Positions 18,406 through 28,870 of a stretch of 59,990 bases of DNA are shown here, in pieces; the stretch's first letter is position 1, and each line of letters begins with the position of its first letter. The notes beneath the pieces were generated by a model. It ran no database searches. It worked only from the letters and a program-made list of their open reading frames with translations, and was not told the DNA's origin. The stretch comes from an uncultured Bacteroidales bacterium (GTDB lineage Bacteria; Bacteroidota; Bacteroidia; Bacteroidales; Bacteroidaceae), in assembly GCA_945787885.1 (NCBI GenBank), contig CALZJF010000012.1, forward strand, positions 1-59,990, in the 5' to 3' direction. The translations under genes and the position numbers were made by a program.

Positions 18406-19389
18406 CTACATTGCCAATCCTTGTTTATCTAAAACACAATCGATGCGCGCGAGTTCTTCGTCGCAGAAATCGAGTCTATTCAATGTTTGCAGATTGTCTT
18501 CCAGCTGAGCAACTGATGATGCACCAATGATTACACTTGTGACACGAGAGTCGGTCAGTAGCCATGCCAATGCCATTTGTGGGAGCGTCTGTCCACGTTC
18601 CTCTGCTATTTTCGACAATTGTTGTGCCGCCCAGATACGTTCCTCAGTGACTTGTTCGAGTTTGAGAAATCCCGTAGCACGAGCAGCGCGACTGTTTTCA
18701 GGGATGCCATGCAGGTATTTCGGTGTAAGCAGTCCCTGTGCCAAGGGTGAGAAACAGACAAAGCCGCTGCCATTCCGTGCAGCAATAGCCAGATTAGAAT
18801 TTTCTGTATGGGCTATGCTTCCACGCTTAAACATGTTGGCAGGATATTGACTCAGCAGGCAGGGTACATCGTGGGCTGCCAAGTAAGAATAACACTGTTC
18901 CTGCAGCTCTGGCGGATATTTTGATATGCCAGCATACAGCGCCTTTCCTGAGCGGACAATATCTACCAAAGCCTGCATGGTTTCCTCGATGGGGGTAATG
19001 CCATCGTAACGGTGACTATAGAAAACATCTACATATTCCAGTCCCATGCGTCGCAGGCTCTGGTCGCAAGATGCAATGAGGTTCTTTCGCGAACTGCCCT
19101 CACCATACACACCCGCCCACATGGCATGGCCAGCCTTGGTGGTGATGAAGAGTTCGTCGCGATGGCTTTGGAGATGGTCGCGCAGGATCTTTCCAAAGTT
19201 TTTCTCTGCGCTTCCAGGTTCTGGACCATAGTTGTTGGCAAGGTCGAAATGGCAAATGCCAGCATCGAATGCACGAAGTATCATGGCACATGCTGTGTCG
19301 TAAGAATCTACTGAACCAAAGTTGTGCCATAGTCCTAAGGAGAGCATGGGCAGCTGTACGCCGCTGCGACCGCAATATCTGTACTGCAT
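18406..19389 (-). CDS. Aldo/keto reductase, YghZ/Gpr-like
   Basis: NADPH-dependent TIM-barrel reductase of 327 residues. The catalytic tetrad is complete: Asp49 and Tyr54 in DLANNYG, Lys85 in TTKAG, and His126 in YSHRYD. The segment GPEPGSAEKNFGKIL and the overall length fit the YghZ (L-glyceraldehyde 3-phosphate reductase)/KvAKR group. The physiological substrate is uncertain and may be a methylglyoxal-type aldehyde. It is 39 bases from the patatin-like gene upstream on the same strand. Confidence 0.88.
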   Translation of the reverse strand: MQYRYCGRSGVQLPMLSLGLWHNFGSVDSYDTACAMILRAFDAGICHFDLANNYGPEPGSAEKNFGKILRDHLQSHRDELFITTKAGHAMWAGVYGEGSSRKNLIASCDQSLRRMGLEYVDVFYSHRYDGITPIEETMQALVDIVRSGKALYAGISKYPPELQEQCYSYLAAHDVPCLLSQYPANMFKRGSIAHTENSNLAIAARNGSGFVCFSPLAQGLLTPKYLHGIPENSRAARATGFLKLEQVTEERIWAAQQLSKIAEERGQTLPQMALAWLLTDSRVTSVIIGASSVAQLEDNLQTLNRLDFCDEELARIDCVLDKQGLAM

Positions 19390-19428
19390 ATTCGTATGAT
19401 TTTTTTATTAGAGGGGGCTTATATATAT

Positions 19429-20280
19429 TTATTCTGTTGCAAGAAATTCTTTGATTTCATCAATATGCTGGCGAGCATAATCACGCCCAGCCTGATAGAT
19501 GTCTTGCATTTTCTGACGATTCATCTCTGTACGGCCAATTCGCAAAGGTTTCTCAGGGCAAAGAATCAGGGTGTTTCCCTTCTTCGCTTCCTCTTGTATG
19601 TAATCCAACTGAGCATTGTACATCTTATGGCGTCGCGCCATAGCCTTGACGATAGCAGGATATTTCCGGCAGAAAAGGTGGAAGACAGGCATTAGTTTTG
19701 TGCGTTTCTTCCGAAAGCCTGCCGGTTGCGTTAGAATGACGATGTTGCGCTGATAGCCCTCGCTCTGCCAGTATTTTAGAGGTATGCTATCTGCGATGCC
19801 ACCATCGAGGAGTTTGAAACCTCCGATATTGACTGCTTGGGAAACGATAGGCAGGGAGGCGGTGGCTCGAAGCCATTCCAATCCCTCATGGTTCATGGTT
19901 TCTACACGGTGATAGACGGGTGTTGCCGTAGCGGTATCTGTGCAGACGACGCAGAAGTCTGTAGAGTTTCGTGTGAAGGTTATATTGTCGAAGATATCAA
20001 TCTCCAAAGGCAAAGTGTGATAGGCAAACTCTGCCCCGACAAGATTGCCCGTGCGTATCCATGATTTTAGACTGCAATAGCGCCAGTCGTCAGCCATGTT
20101 CATGTTATAGCGTAGTGAGCGTCCGGGTTGCTCCGATTTATAGTTGCAGCCCATAGTAGCTCCTGCCGAAACGCCGATAATGCCATCAAAGCGTATGCCG
20201 TGCTCCATCATCACATCCATGATACCAGTGGAAAAGAGCACACGGAGTCCGCCGCCTTCAAGTACAAGTCCTGTTTTCAT
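19429..20280 (-). CDS. Patatin-like phospholipase family protein (YjjU-like)
   Basis: 283 residues with the patatin layout: oxyanion loop EGGGLRV (8-14), nucleophile Ser38 in GVSAG, and the catalytic Asp in LLDGGIADSIP (about 157). No signal peptide is seen, so it is probably a cytoplasmic or membrane-associated lipid acyl hydrolase. The sequence order and length match YjjU-type bacterial patatins. A type-2 repeat starts 29 bases before its ATG, so any promoter lies within or before that repeat. Confidence 0.88.
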   Translation of the reverse strand: MKTGLVLEGGGLRVLFSTGIMDVMMEHGIRFDGIIGVSAGATMGCNYKSEQPGRSLRYNMNMADDWRYCSLKSWIRTGNLVGAEFAYHTLPLEIDIFDNITFTRNSTDFCVVCTDTATATPVYHRVETMNHEGLEWLRATASLPIVSQAVNIGGFKLLDGGIADSIPLKYWQSEGYQRNIVILTQPAGFRKKRTKLMPVFHLFCRKYPAIVKAMARRHKMYNAQLDYIQEEAKKGNTLILCPEKPLRIGRTEMNRQKMQDIYQAGRDYARQHIDEIKEFLATE

Positions 20281-20309
20281 TACAAGTGGGTAATCAAAAT
20301 GAGTTTATA

Positions 20310-20870
20310 GTAAGTAGGAAGAAAAATTAGTTTACAGTAAGATGTTTTATTCCTATAGTACATTTCGTCTCGGAGTGACCATTATGAAGGGAAAAATGAC
20401 CATTTCCTGGAGTCAAGATAATCACTTAGTGGGGCGAAAATGATGACTTGGGAAGCAGGAAATCTGTAGAAAGATTGCAAAGCCCGGAATTTTCACCACA
20501 ACTACACAATTCATGCCAGTCAGAACAGAGTGAATTTCACGGGTTCTGGGGGCGAAAAGGGGCTTCCTGAGGTTGATTTATCAACAAGCATTAACTCAAC
20601 AGGAAGCACGCCCCGTATAGTTCCTCGGATAAGGGCAACATATTTGGCACTGGTTATAGGTAACCTCTATAAATTTCTTTGCGATGGAAGGTTGTGTTTC
20701 TGTTTTACTTGGATAACTTCACGCCTCACGCACCGTATCTTTTTGTTTTTCATGCAGTCACGTAGTCCGCTACGCTTCCTCAGGAAATCAAAAACCTGCG
20801 GCACGATAGCTGCGACCACATCACAAGCTAATTGATAGAACCTACCTATAAGCTAATTCTTGCGACTTAC
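20310..20870 (+). repeat. Type-2 intergenic repeat, copy 2 (interrupted by MITE copy D)
   Basis: The sequence can be aligned through its length with 33491-33848. The left end is GTAAGTAGGAAGAAAAATTAG and the right end CTAATTCTTGCGACTTAC, which form imperfect inverted termini. The four ~22-bp units lie at about 20366-20460, followed by TTGCAAAGCC, TTCATGCCAGTC, ACAAGCATTAAC and ATAGTTCCTCGGATAAGG blocks shared with the other copy. A MITE at 20659-20846 splits it near its right end. Without the MITE and its duplicated TATA, the element is about 369 bp and fills the gap between two minus-strand genes. Confidence 0.8.
20659..20846 (-). mobile_element. MITE-like element, copy D (188 bp, diverged)
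   Basis: The left end GGTAACCTCTATAAATT and right end AATTGATAGAACCTACC are imperfect inverted repeats. TATA is duplicated at 20655-20658 and 20847-20850. Its body aligns with copy C but has many substitutions, including a broken hairpin arm (CGTAGT-CC-GCTACG), so this is the oldest-looking copy. It is inserted in a type-2 repeat, and the paralogous uninterrupted site is at about 33820-33830. Confidence 0.85.
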
Positions 20871-20886
20871 TTAATTTTCAAATGTC

Positions 20887-21258
20887 TCAGAGAAAATTGC
20901 GTAATAACCACCATACTGCCGTGGCAATAGCAAGGATGAAGAATATGCTACGTGGTGGAAGGTAATGGTTAATGTATTGCCGCATCTTTCCCCGAGCAAG
21001 GTGTCGCACTATCAATAGTGCAGCAAGAAGGGGAACGATGCTGAGCAGAAACGGGTTGAAGCGAAAAGCTCCTGCCAGGTCTCCTAAAAGCAGTGCATGG
21101 AGTGCTCGCTGTGCGCCACACCCTGGGCAATACAACCCTGTCAGACGCAGAAAGGGGCATTGCGGCATCCACCATGCACTGGAAGGGTCTGCCCAATAAT
21201 AGAAGGCTATGATTAGAGCCATGCAGACGATGGCAATGACTGTTGAGGCTGGTTTCAT
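20887..21258 (-). CDS. DUF2752 domain membrane protein
   Basis: 123 residues with three hydrophobic segments. The family signature CPFLRLTGLYCPGCGAQRALHALL is at about 34-57, with the CPGCG motif followed by R-A-H. This is the hallmark of DUF2752, a short membrane family common in Bacteroidetes with no established function. It is flanked by the type-2 repeat on its 3' side and by nagB upstream on the same strand. Confidence 0.85.
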   Translation of the reverse strand: MKPASTVIAIVCMALIIAFYYWADPSSAWWMPQCPFLRLTGLYCPGCGAQRALHALLLGDLAGAFRFNPFLLSIVPLLAALLIVRHLARGKMRQYINHYLPPRSIFFILAIATAVWWLLRNFL

Positions 21259-21385
21259 AGATGTTCAGCGTCTGAGCAAAAAATATGGGTGTGCAGGAGG
21301 GACATACTTCCTGCACACCCACTTGCAGAGGGAGATAAAGCAAATGGAGGCTAAGCTCCATTGGGGAAAAGGAAGAAGAGGGAAT

Positions 21386-22177
21386 TTAGAGATTATCCTT
21401 TTCGATATCTTTGAAATAGCGATAGGTGCCCACCTTAATTTCTTCGCAGGCAGCCTCGTCGCAAACAATGATGGCACCCTTATGCTGCTGGAGCGCAGAG
21501 ATGGTCCATGCCTGAGTGACAGGGCCTTCGATAGCGGCCTGCAGCGCACGAGCCTTGTTGTGGCCGTTGCAGACGATCAGTACCTCTTTTGCATCCATGA
21601 CGGTGCCGACACCAACGGTAAGAGCCGTCTTGGGAACCTTGTTGACATCGTTGTCGAAGAATCGGCTGTTGGCAATGATGGTATCAGTGGTGAGGCTCTT
21701 CTGACGTGTGCGGCTGGTAAGGCTGGAGAACGGTTCGTTGAATGCGATATGTCCGTCGGGACCAATGCCTCCCATAAAGAGATCAATACCTCCTGCTGCC
21801 TCGATGGCTGCCTCATATGCAGCACATTCGGCTGCAACGTCCGTAGCATTACCGTTGAGGATGTGTACGTTTTCCTTCTTGATATTGATGTGGCTGAAGA
21901 AGTTGTTCCACATGAAGCTATGATAGCTTTCGGGATGCTCTTCGGGGAGACCAACGTATTCGTCCATGTTGAAGGTGACAACATGTTCAAAACTTACCTT
22001 TCCTTCTTTGTAGAGTTCGATGAGATGCTTGTAGAGACCGAGCGGGCTACTACCCGTGGGACATCCGAGCACGAAGGGTTTTTCTGCGGTGGGATTGGCT
22101 GCATTGATTTTGCTTGCAACATACTCGGCAGCCCACTTCGAGAGGGCTGCGTAGTCAGGCTGAATAATTACGCGCAT
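21386..22177 (-). CDS. nagB: Glucosamine-6-phosphate deaminase
   Basis: Converts glucosamine 6-phosphate to fructose 6-phosphate and ammonia in the cytoplasm. The 263 residues match the hexameric NagB family. Motifs in order are [13 protein letters not shown] (phosphate binding), FNMDEYVGL with the catalytic Asp, and [14 protein letters not shown] with the catalytic His. Together with nanA at the left edge it would complete part of sialate or amino-sugar catabolism, although they are not in one operon. A separate promoter upstream supports independent expression. Confidence 0.95.
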   Translation of the reverse strand: MRVIIQPDYAALSKWAAEYVASKINAANPTAEKPFVLGCPTGSSPLGLYKHLIELYKEGKVSFEHVVTFNMDEYVGLPEEHPESYHSFMWNNFFSHINIKKENVHILNGNATDVAAECAAYEAAIEAAGGIDLFMGGIGPDGHIAFNEPFSSLTSRTRQKSLTTDTIIANSRFFDNDVNKVPKTALTVGVGTVMDAKEVLIVCNGHNKARALQAAIEGPVTQAWTISALQQHKGAIIVCDEAACEEIKVGTYRYFKDIEKDNL

Positions 22178-22309
22178 GGTATAGATAGTGTGATTTTAGG
22201 TGAAAGTGGTGAAGAACAACTTCTGCCAAGAATTTATTTCAGAGATGTAAAGGTGTGTTTGGAGAGGCAGGTGCATTGTTTTACCACCGTCAGTGATTAA
22301 ACTTCGCCA

Positions 22310-22341
22310 CAAAGTTACGATGAAAATTGTTGTCTAACAAG
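22310..22341 (-). promoter_or_regulatory. Probable promoter of nagB
   Basis: On the minus strand TAACTTTG (22310-22317) matches the TAnnTTTG -7 box. A near-consensus CTTG (22338-22341) lies 20 bases upstream in the -33 position. The leader to the nagB ATG would be about 130 bases. The same 235-base gap contains no other feature that I can see. Confidence 0.6.
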
Positions 22342-22412
22342 CAGAAAGACGTAGTTTTTGATAAATGTAACTGCTTTTTATCTGTAAACGCAAGAAGAAT
22401 CTGCCTATACTG

Positions 22413-24563
22413 CTACTCTTGATAGCTATTTTTCCACGCTTCTGCAGCTATTCGTCGTGCTTCAGCTCGAGCAGGCTTACCCGTCTCTGTCAGTGGTAGG
22501 GCATCTACGCTAATAAAATGGCGTGGACACTCATAGGTTTCAAGGCGTGCTTTCAGCATCTGCCTGAGTGCAGAGACTGAGATGGGCTGATCTGTAGGCG
22601 CAACATATAGCAGCGTCAGAGTTTCACCTAAAGCGACATCTGGAATAGCAGTAAGTTGATATGGAAATGGCAGTATGCCGATGCGTTGCTCTATATTGTC
22701 AAGCGAAAGTTTGATGCCACCAGAGGAGATGATGTTGTCCGTACGACCGAGAATGGTAAAGGATCCGTCAGGGCGGATGTGAACGATATCGTGTGTCTGA
22801 AGAGGTCGAGGGCTGAGCTGCGGAGCATCAATACAGAGGCAGCCATTGGTGTCGGTGGAGATATGAATGCCTGGCAAAAGAGTATAGGCATCGCTTTGAA
22901 GCGGACCATTGAGACGACGTAGAGCAATATGTGATAAAGTCTCCGTCATGCCGTAGGTACTATACACCGCACCATGGCATTGCTGAAGGGCTGTATGTAA
23001 AGATTCGGAAATGCTTCCGCCACCGATGATGATATGAGGAATATGGCAGAAAACGCGTCGCTCAGAAGCATTCTGAAGCGTATGCCAAGCTTGCATGGGC
23101 GTAAGTGCGATGAAATCTGGAATAAGAGGATGTAGGCGATTGCCCAGCTCTCGTGGCAGTTTGGAATCACTATGGTTTGTGTGACTCTGCTGCCAAAAGC
23201 CTTCTGCATCAAGTAGTGCTGCTGCGGTGTGAAGGGGATGGGAGGAAGGAGCTACTGCCTGCAGACGAAGGCCACCCACAAAAGCACGGATGACCATCAT
23301 CTTGCCCGCTATGTATTTCAAAGGCATACATAAGAGAGCCGTTTCGCCAGCCTTGAGCTGAAGAAAATTGAGTGTCATCCGTGCGCTGGCTTCCATCCTG
23401 CTTTTTTCCACTTCATAAGAACGGGGGTCGCCAGTGCTGCCACTGGTATAGACAGTTATCGTCTGGGACGATATGTCTTCCCACTCTTTTTGGAAACGTT
23501 CGACTTCTTCCTGAAATTTTCGTTGCTGCTGGCTGGGGGCACACCAAAGTTTGTCGGCCATGATGCGCAAATCAGTTGCTTCTATATTATCAGAAAAGAG
23601 TAGGCCCGTACCTAACCCTTGTGGTATCTGTGGTTTCTGCAACGCACACCATTGTGCAATGGCGTTGAGGCCAATGTTGCTCTCTAAAGCAGATGTTACC
23701 CAATATCCTATACCGCGCTGACGTGCCAGATTAATCCATTCGTCACAACCTGAAAAACCGCCATGCAGTGAGGGTTTGAGAATGATATATTGCGGATGTA
23801 GCGTATCGAGCAAGGCTTGCTTCTCCTGTATCGTGTGTATGCCTATCAATTCTTCGTCAAGCGCAATGGGGATGGGACTTTCATGACTGAGACGAGCCAT
23901 TTCTGCATATTGCCCCTGACGAATGGGCTGCTCAATGCTGTGTATGTCGAAGAGCGAAAGCTCTCTCAAACGTTGCAGGGCATGAGTGGGAGTGAATGCG
24001 CCATTGGCGTCGAGACGAATTTGGAGGACATCAGCAGGAAAATGACTGCGCAACGTACGGATAAGCGTCAACTCCTGTTCCCAATTAATAGCTCCCACCT
24101 TTATTTTAACGCAGCGAAATCCCTGTTCTACTTTTTCCTCCATACGGCGCAGCATTTTCTCGAAGGAGCCCATCCAGACCAATCCATTGATGGTAATACC
24201 CTGTTCGCCACGAGAAAAAGGAGTATCGAAAAGCATGAGGGGCGACCGACCTGCCTCCATGGCTGTCAGCGACTGCCATGCTGTCTCTAAACCAAAGAGA
24301 ATACTGGGATAGGGGCGAAGAAAGTCGTAGGGTATGGACTGATGGGTAGAGAAGCGATGGCAAGCTTCGCGCAGGATTGCTTCATAGTTGGGCACATCAT
24401 CGCAGGAGAGCTTGAGGAGCGGTGCACATTCTCCTATGCCAAAAGAATGCGTAGAATGGCGATGTATGCATACATACCACACCTTGCGGGTAAGATAAAC
24501 TCCGCGCGATGTGCCTGCTGGCTCAATAAAATGAAGAGTGCGGGGATGATAGGTGACAATCAT
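22413..24563 (-). CDS. menC-menE: Fused o-succinylbenzoate synthase and o-succinylbenzoate-CoA ligase (MenC-MenE)
   Basis: A single 716-residue protein joining two consecutive menaquinone enzymes. The first 345 or so residues are MenC of the enolase superfamily: KIK (about 153-155), RLDANGAF with the first metal ligand, SIEQP, IALDEE and the second lysine in IILKPS. After a charged linker (about 345-368) comes a short MenE of the ANL adenylating superfamily: [13 protein letters not shown] (P-loop, about 370-382), [40 protein letters not shown] and [11 protein letters not shown] with the terminal catalytic lysine. The ATG chosen overlaps the menB stop as ATGA, a classic coupling. No stop or frameshift lies at the junction. 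Confidence 0.93.
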   Translation of the reverse strand: MIVTYHPRTLHFIEPAGTSRGVYLTRKVWYVCIHRHSTHSFGIGECAPLLKLSCDDVPNYEAILREACHRFSTHQSIPYDFLRPYPSILFGLETAWQSLTAMEAGRSPLMLFDTPFSRGEQGITINGLVWMGSFEKMLRRMEEKVEQGFRCVKIKVGAINWEQELTLIRTLRSHFPADVLQIRLDANGAFTPTHALQRLRELSLFDIHSIEQPIRQGQYAEMARLSHESPIPIALDEELIGIHTIQEKQALLDTLHPQYIILKPSLHGGFSGCDEWINLARQRGIGYWVTSALESNIGLNAIAQWCALQKPQIPQGLGTGLLFSDNIEATDLRIMADKLWCAPSQQQRKFQEEVERFQKEWEDISSQTITVYTSGSTGDPRSYEVEKSRMEASARMTLNFLQLKAGETALLCMPLKYIAGKMMVIRAFVGGLRLQAVAPSSHPLHTAAALLDAEGFWQQSHTNHSDSKLPRELGNRLHPLIPDFIALTPMQAWHTLQNASERRVFCHIPHIIIGGGSISESLHTALQQCHGAVYSTYGMTETLSHIALRRLNGPLQSDAYTLLPGIHISTDTNGCLCIDAPQLSPRPLQTHDIVHIRPDGSFTILGRTDNIISSGGIKLSLDNIEQRIGILPFPYQLTAIPDVALGETLTLLYVAPTDQPISVSALRQMLKARLETYECPRHFISVDALPLTETGKPARAEARRIAAEAWKNSYQE

Positions 24564-25423
24564 GGCAGTTTGGGGAATTTTGTCCAATCGGGCTTTCGCT
24601 TTTCCAGAAATGCCTGCCCACCTTCGTGCGCCTCATCGATGAGATAGTACAGCATGGTAGCGTCGCCTGCCAATTCCTGAATACCAGCTTGCCCGTCGAG
24701 TTCGGCATTTAATCCGGCCTTTATCATTCGTAGAGCAAGGGGCGAATGTTCCATCATCTTCTTTGCCCACGCTACAACTTCGTCTTCAAGGCAATCGAAG
24801 GGTACTACCTTATTGACCATTCCCATCTGTTCTGCTTCGGCAGCAGTATAGAGGCGACACATGAACCAAATTTCGCGCGCCTTCTTCTGTCCGACGATGC
24901 GTGCAAGATAGCTGGCACCAAAGCCTGCATCGAACGAACCTACTTTCGGCCCCGTCTGTCCGAACATGGCATTTTCTGAAGCTATGGTGAGATCGCACAT
25001 AAGGTGTAACACATGGCCACCACCTACGGCAAAACCATTGACCATCGCAATGACGGGTTTGGGTAGCGAACGGATTTGTTTCTGAACTTCAAGGACGTTC
25101 AGACGTGGTACGCCATCGCCACCAACATATCCCCCGCGGCCTTTAACGTGCATATCTCCTCCCGAACAGAATGCCTCCGTGCGCAGACGCTCTGCTTCGC
25201 TCTGACCTTCCTGCAGTGGAGTATGAGCACCTGTCAACACGACCACATTGATGCGGGAATCTTCACGGCAGATGCGCAGAGCATCACTTATCTCTTGTAC
25301 CGTGAGAGGAGTGAAGGCGTTGCGAAAGCGTGGACGGTTAATGCTGATACGAGCAATACCTTCGAAGTAGTCAAATAGAATTTCATTATAGGATTTCAGG
25401 GATGTCCAAGTTCTCATAATCAA
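24560..25423 (-). CDS. menB: 1,4-dihydroxy-2-naphthoyl-CoA synthase
   Basis: Crotonase-fold enzyme that closes the second ring from o-succinylbenzoyl-CoA. 287 residues. [16 protein letters not shown] (about 86-101) is the MenB active-site loop that is disordered without ligand. [21 protein letters not shown] forms the oxyanion hole, and [21 protein letters not shown] carries the conserved Asp. An alternative ATG two codons in is equally possible. Its stop overlaps the start of the menC-menE fusion by four bases, and menD ends 14 bases upstream. Confidence 0.95.
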   Translation of the reverse strand: MIMRTWTSLKSYNEILFDYFEGIARISINRPRFRNAFTPLTVQEISDALRICREDSRINVVVLTGAHTPLQEGQSEAERLRTEAFCSGGDMHVKGRGGYVGGDGVPRLNVLEVQKQIRSLPKPVIAMVNGFAVGGGHVLHLMCDLTIASENAMFGQTGPKVGSFDAGFGASYLARIVGQKKAREIWFMCRLYTAAEAEQMGMVNKVVPFDCLEDEVVAWAKKMMEHSPLALRMIKAGLNAELDGQAGIQELAGDATMLYYLIDEAHEGGQAFLEKRKPDWTKFPKLP

Positions 25424-25437
25424 GATAAGACTGATAG

Positions 25438-26976
25438 TTAATAATTTTCATCTTCAACAAAGATTTCCATCACAACGGGGCGTTCAGAGGAGACTTCCAT
25501 CAGTTTTTCGAGAAAACAGTCGAAGTCTGCTGTCAAGTCGGAGCTCGTCTGGCTGAGATAAGTGCAGTCAAAAGATGCTGCTATGCCTTTTGCTGTAAAT
25601 GGATGGGATGCTGCAATATAATCTGTCAGAGCTGGCGACTGAGCAAGACCTGGCAATTTGCTGAAAATTCCCCCATGACCATTGTTAAGCAACATGATGC
25701 GGAGATTAGCGCAAAGGCGAACATTCCACAAAGCATTCGCATCGTAGAAGAAACTAAGGTCGCCCAAAATGCAGAGAACGAGATGTTTTGTAGCAAGACT
25801 ATAGCCTGCTGCTACAGAAAGACAGCCTTCAATGCCGTTCGTGCCACGATTGCAATAAGTGTGTTCTGCTAAACGATGGCGAGATATATGACGTTCTGCC
25901 CAACGAACTGCGGTGCTGTTGCCCAAGAAAAGAGCCACAAAACTACACTTCTGTGAGTGGAATAATGTAGCCAGCGAATGATTACTGGGCGAAACAGCTA
26001 CTTGTGGAGTGCCTGCTGTGCAAAGATGAGAAAGCCAGTTTACTGCCGTTGGTACAGGTATGCGGAGTTTGTAGGCAAGATGGCAAAAGGTGTCTGGCAT
26101 TTCGTTTGTATCATCAATGCGGATGATGACAGGTTGCTGTCTGCGAAGCAGGAGTTTAATGTCTTTATTGACAAATGCCCCACCGATATGTACAATGACA
26201 TCATGGGATGTCGTAGGAAGACCATCTGAAAATTCAGCATGATTGCTGATATTCTCTGCAAAGACTTTCCATCCTAAAGATTTCAGTTTCTGCAAATCCT
26301 GTAATGGAGTATCCTCATATTGCCCGATGACTAATAATGGTGCTTTGGCTTGCAGGATAATTTGCTGAAGATGTTCCGGAATATCGCAAAGCGCAAGCGG
26401 ATGGTAAGTATGAATGATACGCTCTACAGGTAGTTGCGGTACAGAAAATGAAAATAGCGGTTCGCTGATAGGGACGTTCAGATGCACTGGTCCTTCCTGC
26501 TTGCTTAAAGTCGAGAGAGCTTCGTTTGCTACGCGGTTGCAATACCAATGGTGTTCGGCGGTGTCAGAAGGAGTCAGTTCTGGCAACGTCCAAGCAGAAG
26601 CGTACGATTGTAACGCACCGTGCTGCGGAAGCGTCTGACCATCTAATTGTCCAATCCATTGCGCAGGGCGGTCTGCAGATATAATAAAAAGAGGAATACG
26701 GCGGAAAGCTGCTTCTGCTACACCGGGGAGGAGATTGAGCAAAGCGCTGCCACTGGTGACGCATACTATGATGGGACGCCGTATGGCAAGCCATAATCCG
26801 ATAGCAATAAAGGCAGCGGAGCGTTCGTCCGTGACAGGATAAAGATTGAAGTCTGCCTCGTGGAGATTATGTATGATGACGGCATTTCTGCTGCCAGGAC
26901 ATACCACCGCGTCGTGCAGACCGTGGGCCAGAAGTAACGATGTGAGGGTGTTGACGTGAGGCTTATCGCAAAACAT
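25438..26976 (-). CDS. menD: 2-succinyl-5-enolpyruvyl-6-hydroxy-3-cyclohexene-1-carboxylate synthase
   Basis: Thiamine-diphosphate enzyme using isochorismate and 2-oxoglutarate. 512 residues, slightly short for MenD but with all regions. The N-terminal [12 protein letters not shown] contains the substrate-binding [24 protein letters not shown] is typical of MenD; the C-terminal [17 protein letters not shown] and [16 protein letters not shown] form the ThDP/Mg site (GDLSF...N). It overlaps menF by 14 bases, again suggesting coupled translation. Confidence 0.95.
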   Translation of the reverse strand: MFCDKPHVNTLTSLLLAHGLHDAVVCPGSRNAVIIHNLHEADFNLYPVTDERSAAFIAIGLWLAIRRPIIVCVTSGSALLNLLPGVAEAAFRRIPLFIISADRPAQWIGQLDGQTLPQHGALQSYASAWTLPELTPSDTAEHHWYCNRVANEALSTLSKQEGPVHLNVPISEPLFSFSVPQLPVERIIHTYHPLALCDIPEHLQQIILQAKAPLLVIGQYEDTPLQDLQKLKSLGWKVFAENISNHAEFSDGLPTTSHDVIVHIGGAFVNKDIKLLLRRQQPVIIRIDDTNEMPDTFCHLAYKLRIPVPTAVNWLSHLCTAGTPQVAVSPSNHSLATLFHSQKCSFVALFLGNSTAVRWAERHISRHRLAEHTYCNRGTNGIEGCLSVAAGYSLATKHLVLCILGDLSFFYDANALWNVRLCANLRIMLLNNGHGGIFSKLPGLAQSPALTDYIAASHPFTAKGIAASFDCTYLSQTSSDLTADFDCFLEKLMEVSSERPVVMEIFVEDENY

Positions 26977-27985
26977 GGAGCATGGTTTTCATTTTTCGCA
27001 CTGTCTCAGTCCACTCTGTCTGGCAGACACTGGCAGGCAAGAGTCCGCCTCCCGCATAGAGCGTAGCCGTTTCACCGAGAATCTGCATGCAACGAAGGGT
27101 GACATAGAGATGCGTGCCGCAGGATAATCCGACGGGACCAGAGAATCCCGCATAGTACGCACGGTCATGAGGTTCTACCTCCTGAAGAATCTTTGCGGCA
27201 GTGACCGTAGGATGACCGCAGACAGCGGGAGTGGGGTGTAGCGTTCTGATAATGCTACCTACAGGGAGCTGTGAAGGCATCGTGAAGTGTGTACAAAGGT
27301 GGACTACTTGCCCTGCTGTAAGCGTCTGTAGCGCAGATACTGTGGGGTTTAGTCCGAGGGAGAGAAGTTGATGATGAATATAGCGGCTGACAATTTGCTG
27401 CTCTTCACAATCTTTTGGAGACCATGTTTCGGGTGAACGGCCTGCAGCTTCTTCAATTGACATGGTGGCTGCAAGGGCCATTGTGTGAAAACCCTCAGGA
27501 ACAGTCTCTAACAACACTTCTGGAGTGGCTATGAGCCATGAAGAGTGGTCTGATAGGAAGATAAGAGACACAAAGCTATGAGGGTAGCCATGACAGGCCG
27601 CGACAAACAACTGGCGATACTCTGCAAGGCTAAGCGGCGCGGAGAACTGCAGAACCCACGTGCGAGAGAGTACAATCTTCTCCACGATGCTTTGCTGCAG
27701 ATATTCCATACTCTTCCCAAATGCTTCGGAATATTGCTTAAGACTTTCAGCAGTATTGTCTGTATAGGATAGATGTAGTGAGGTGGAAGCATCCGGAATC
27801 TCCCATGTTTCCTGCGTTTCGGCAGGAAAAAGGAGCGTGGGATGCGGCCCTTGAATATCGAATGGGGCAAAGATATAGCCAGCGGTTTCGCCTATTTCTG
27901 TCAAGTCTGATATAGACAGAGGGTGTTGGCATGTAATCTCGTGTGCCTGGCAAGTATTGGGCAAACGATAGAGAATGCGGTTCAT
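26963..27985 (-). CDS. menF: Isochorismate synthase
   Basis: Chorismate-utilising enzyme producing isochorismate for MenD. 340 residues from the ATG (MNRILYRLPN); a GTG two codons earlier abuts the mazG stop. The C-terminal chorismate-binding fold contains EKIVLSRTWV, PEVLLETV, MALAATMSIEEAA, and the hallmark PTPAVCGHPTVTAAKILQEVEPHDRAYYAGFSGPVG. The length is shorter than E. coli MenF, as is usual in Bacteroidetes. It is the first menaquinone gene of the block, after mazG. Confidence 0.92.
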   Translation of the reverse strand: MNRILYRLPNTCQAHEITCQHPLSISDLTEIGETAGYIFAPFDIQGPHPTLLFPAETQETWEIPDASTSLHLSYTDNTAESLKQYSEAFGKSMEYLQQSIVEKIVLSRTWVLQFSAPLSLAEYRQLFVAACHGYPHSFVSLIFLSDHSSWLIATPEVLLETVPEGFHTMALAATMSIEEAAGRSPETWSPKDCEEQQIVSRYIHHQLLSLGLNPTVSALQTLTAGQVVHLCTHFTMPSQLPVGSIIRTLHPTPAVCGHPTVTAAKILQEVEPHDRAYYAGFSGPVGLSCGTHLYVTLRCMQILGETATLYAGGGLLPASVCQTEWTETVRKMKTMLHVLR

Positions 27986-27990
27986 CTGCA

Positions 27991-28830
27991 CTATAGGGAA
28001 GTAGAGGAAGATTCGGCTTTTTTTGCTTCATTCCAGATTTCATCCATTTCTTCCAATGAGAGGTCTGCCAGTTTTCGTCCCTGACTGCGTACAGTTTCCT
28101 CTAAAAAAGTGAATCGACGGATGAATTTCTGATTAGTATGTTCCAAGGCGTTGTCGGGATTGATTTTATAGAGTCGGGCCGCATTGATGAGTGAAAAGAG
28201 GACATCACCAAATTCTTCTTCTGCCTTTTGAGCGTCAAGATTCTCTACTTCGACTTCAAATTCAGCAATTTCTTCCTTTACCTTTTGCCATACTTGCGAG
28301 CGTTCTTCCCAATCGAACCCTACGTTTCGTGCTTTGTCTTGTATGCGATAGGCCTTTATGAGAGAGGGTAGGGCTGTGGGCACGCCTGCCAGTACGGTCT
28401 TGTTGCCATCTTTCTCTTCTTGCTTAATCTTTTCCCACATTTTTGAGACATCTGCTTCATCTTTTATCGGTAGATGATTCATGAGTTTTGCGCCTGCTGC
28501 CTCAATATCTGATGGTGGGAAGACATGGGGATGGCGGAATACGAGCTTATCGCAGAGGCGAGAGCAGACATCTGCCACGTCAAAACGATTCTTTTCGCTT
28601 CCTATTTTAGCATAAAACAAGACGTGTAGCAAGACATCGCCCAGCTCTTTACAAATCTCATCGGGCTGGTCTTTGATGAGTGCGTCGCAGAGTTCATAGG
28701 TCTCCTCTATGGTGTTCGGGCGCAACGACTCGTTGGTCTGCTTGCGGTCCCAAGGGCATTTCTCACGGAGTTCGTCGAGAATGTCAAGGAGGCGTGAAAA
28801 TAATTGGAGTTTTTCTTCTTTCGTATGCAT
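27991..28830 (-). CDS. mazG: Nucleoside triphosphate pyrophosphohydrolase MazG
   Basis: House-cleaning NTP pyrophosphohydrolase with two MazG repeats. 279 residues from MHTKEEKLQLF; an upstream in-frame ATG would add ten residues and run close to the Crp/Fnr gene. The first repeat has KCPWDRKQTNESLRPNTIEETYELCDAL with the EExxE-type metal site and ELGDVLLHVLFYAKI. The second has EIAEFEVE and EEFGDVLFSLINAARL. Its stop is five bases before the menF ATG, so it is co-transcribed with the menaquinone genes. Confidence 0.93.
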   Translation of the reverse strand: MHTKEEKLQLFSRLLDILDELREKCPWDRKQTNESLRPNTIEETYELCDALIKDQPDEICKELGDVLLHVLFYAKIGSEKNRFDVADVCSRLCDKLVFRHPHVFPPSDIEAAGAKLMNHLPIKDEADVSKMWEKIKQEEKDGNKTVLAGVPTALPSLIKAYRIQDKARNVGFDWEERSQVWQKVKEEIAEFEVEVENLDAQKAEEEFGDVLFSLINAARLYKINPDNALEHTNQKFIRRFTFLEETVRSQGRKLADLSLEEMDEIWNEAKKAESSSTSL

Positions 28831-28870
28831 GAAGTAGTGTGTATGTTGGCGTGCGGACACTTGCCGCTAT

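Noticed and set aside
20530-20835. A frame across type-2 copy 2 sharing DLSTSIN with one at 33627-33827
   Set aside because: The shared residues reflect the shared repeat DNA. The frame at 20530 runs into the MITE, and neither has a start context or conservation beyond the repeat, so a transposase remnant is not supported.
21209-22300. A 363-codon plus-strand frame across nagB
   Set aside because: nagB motifs are complete on the minus strand; this frame is its shadow.
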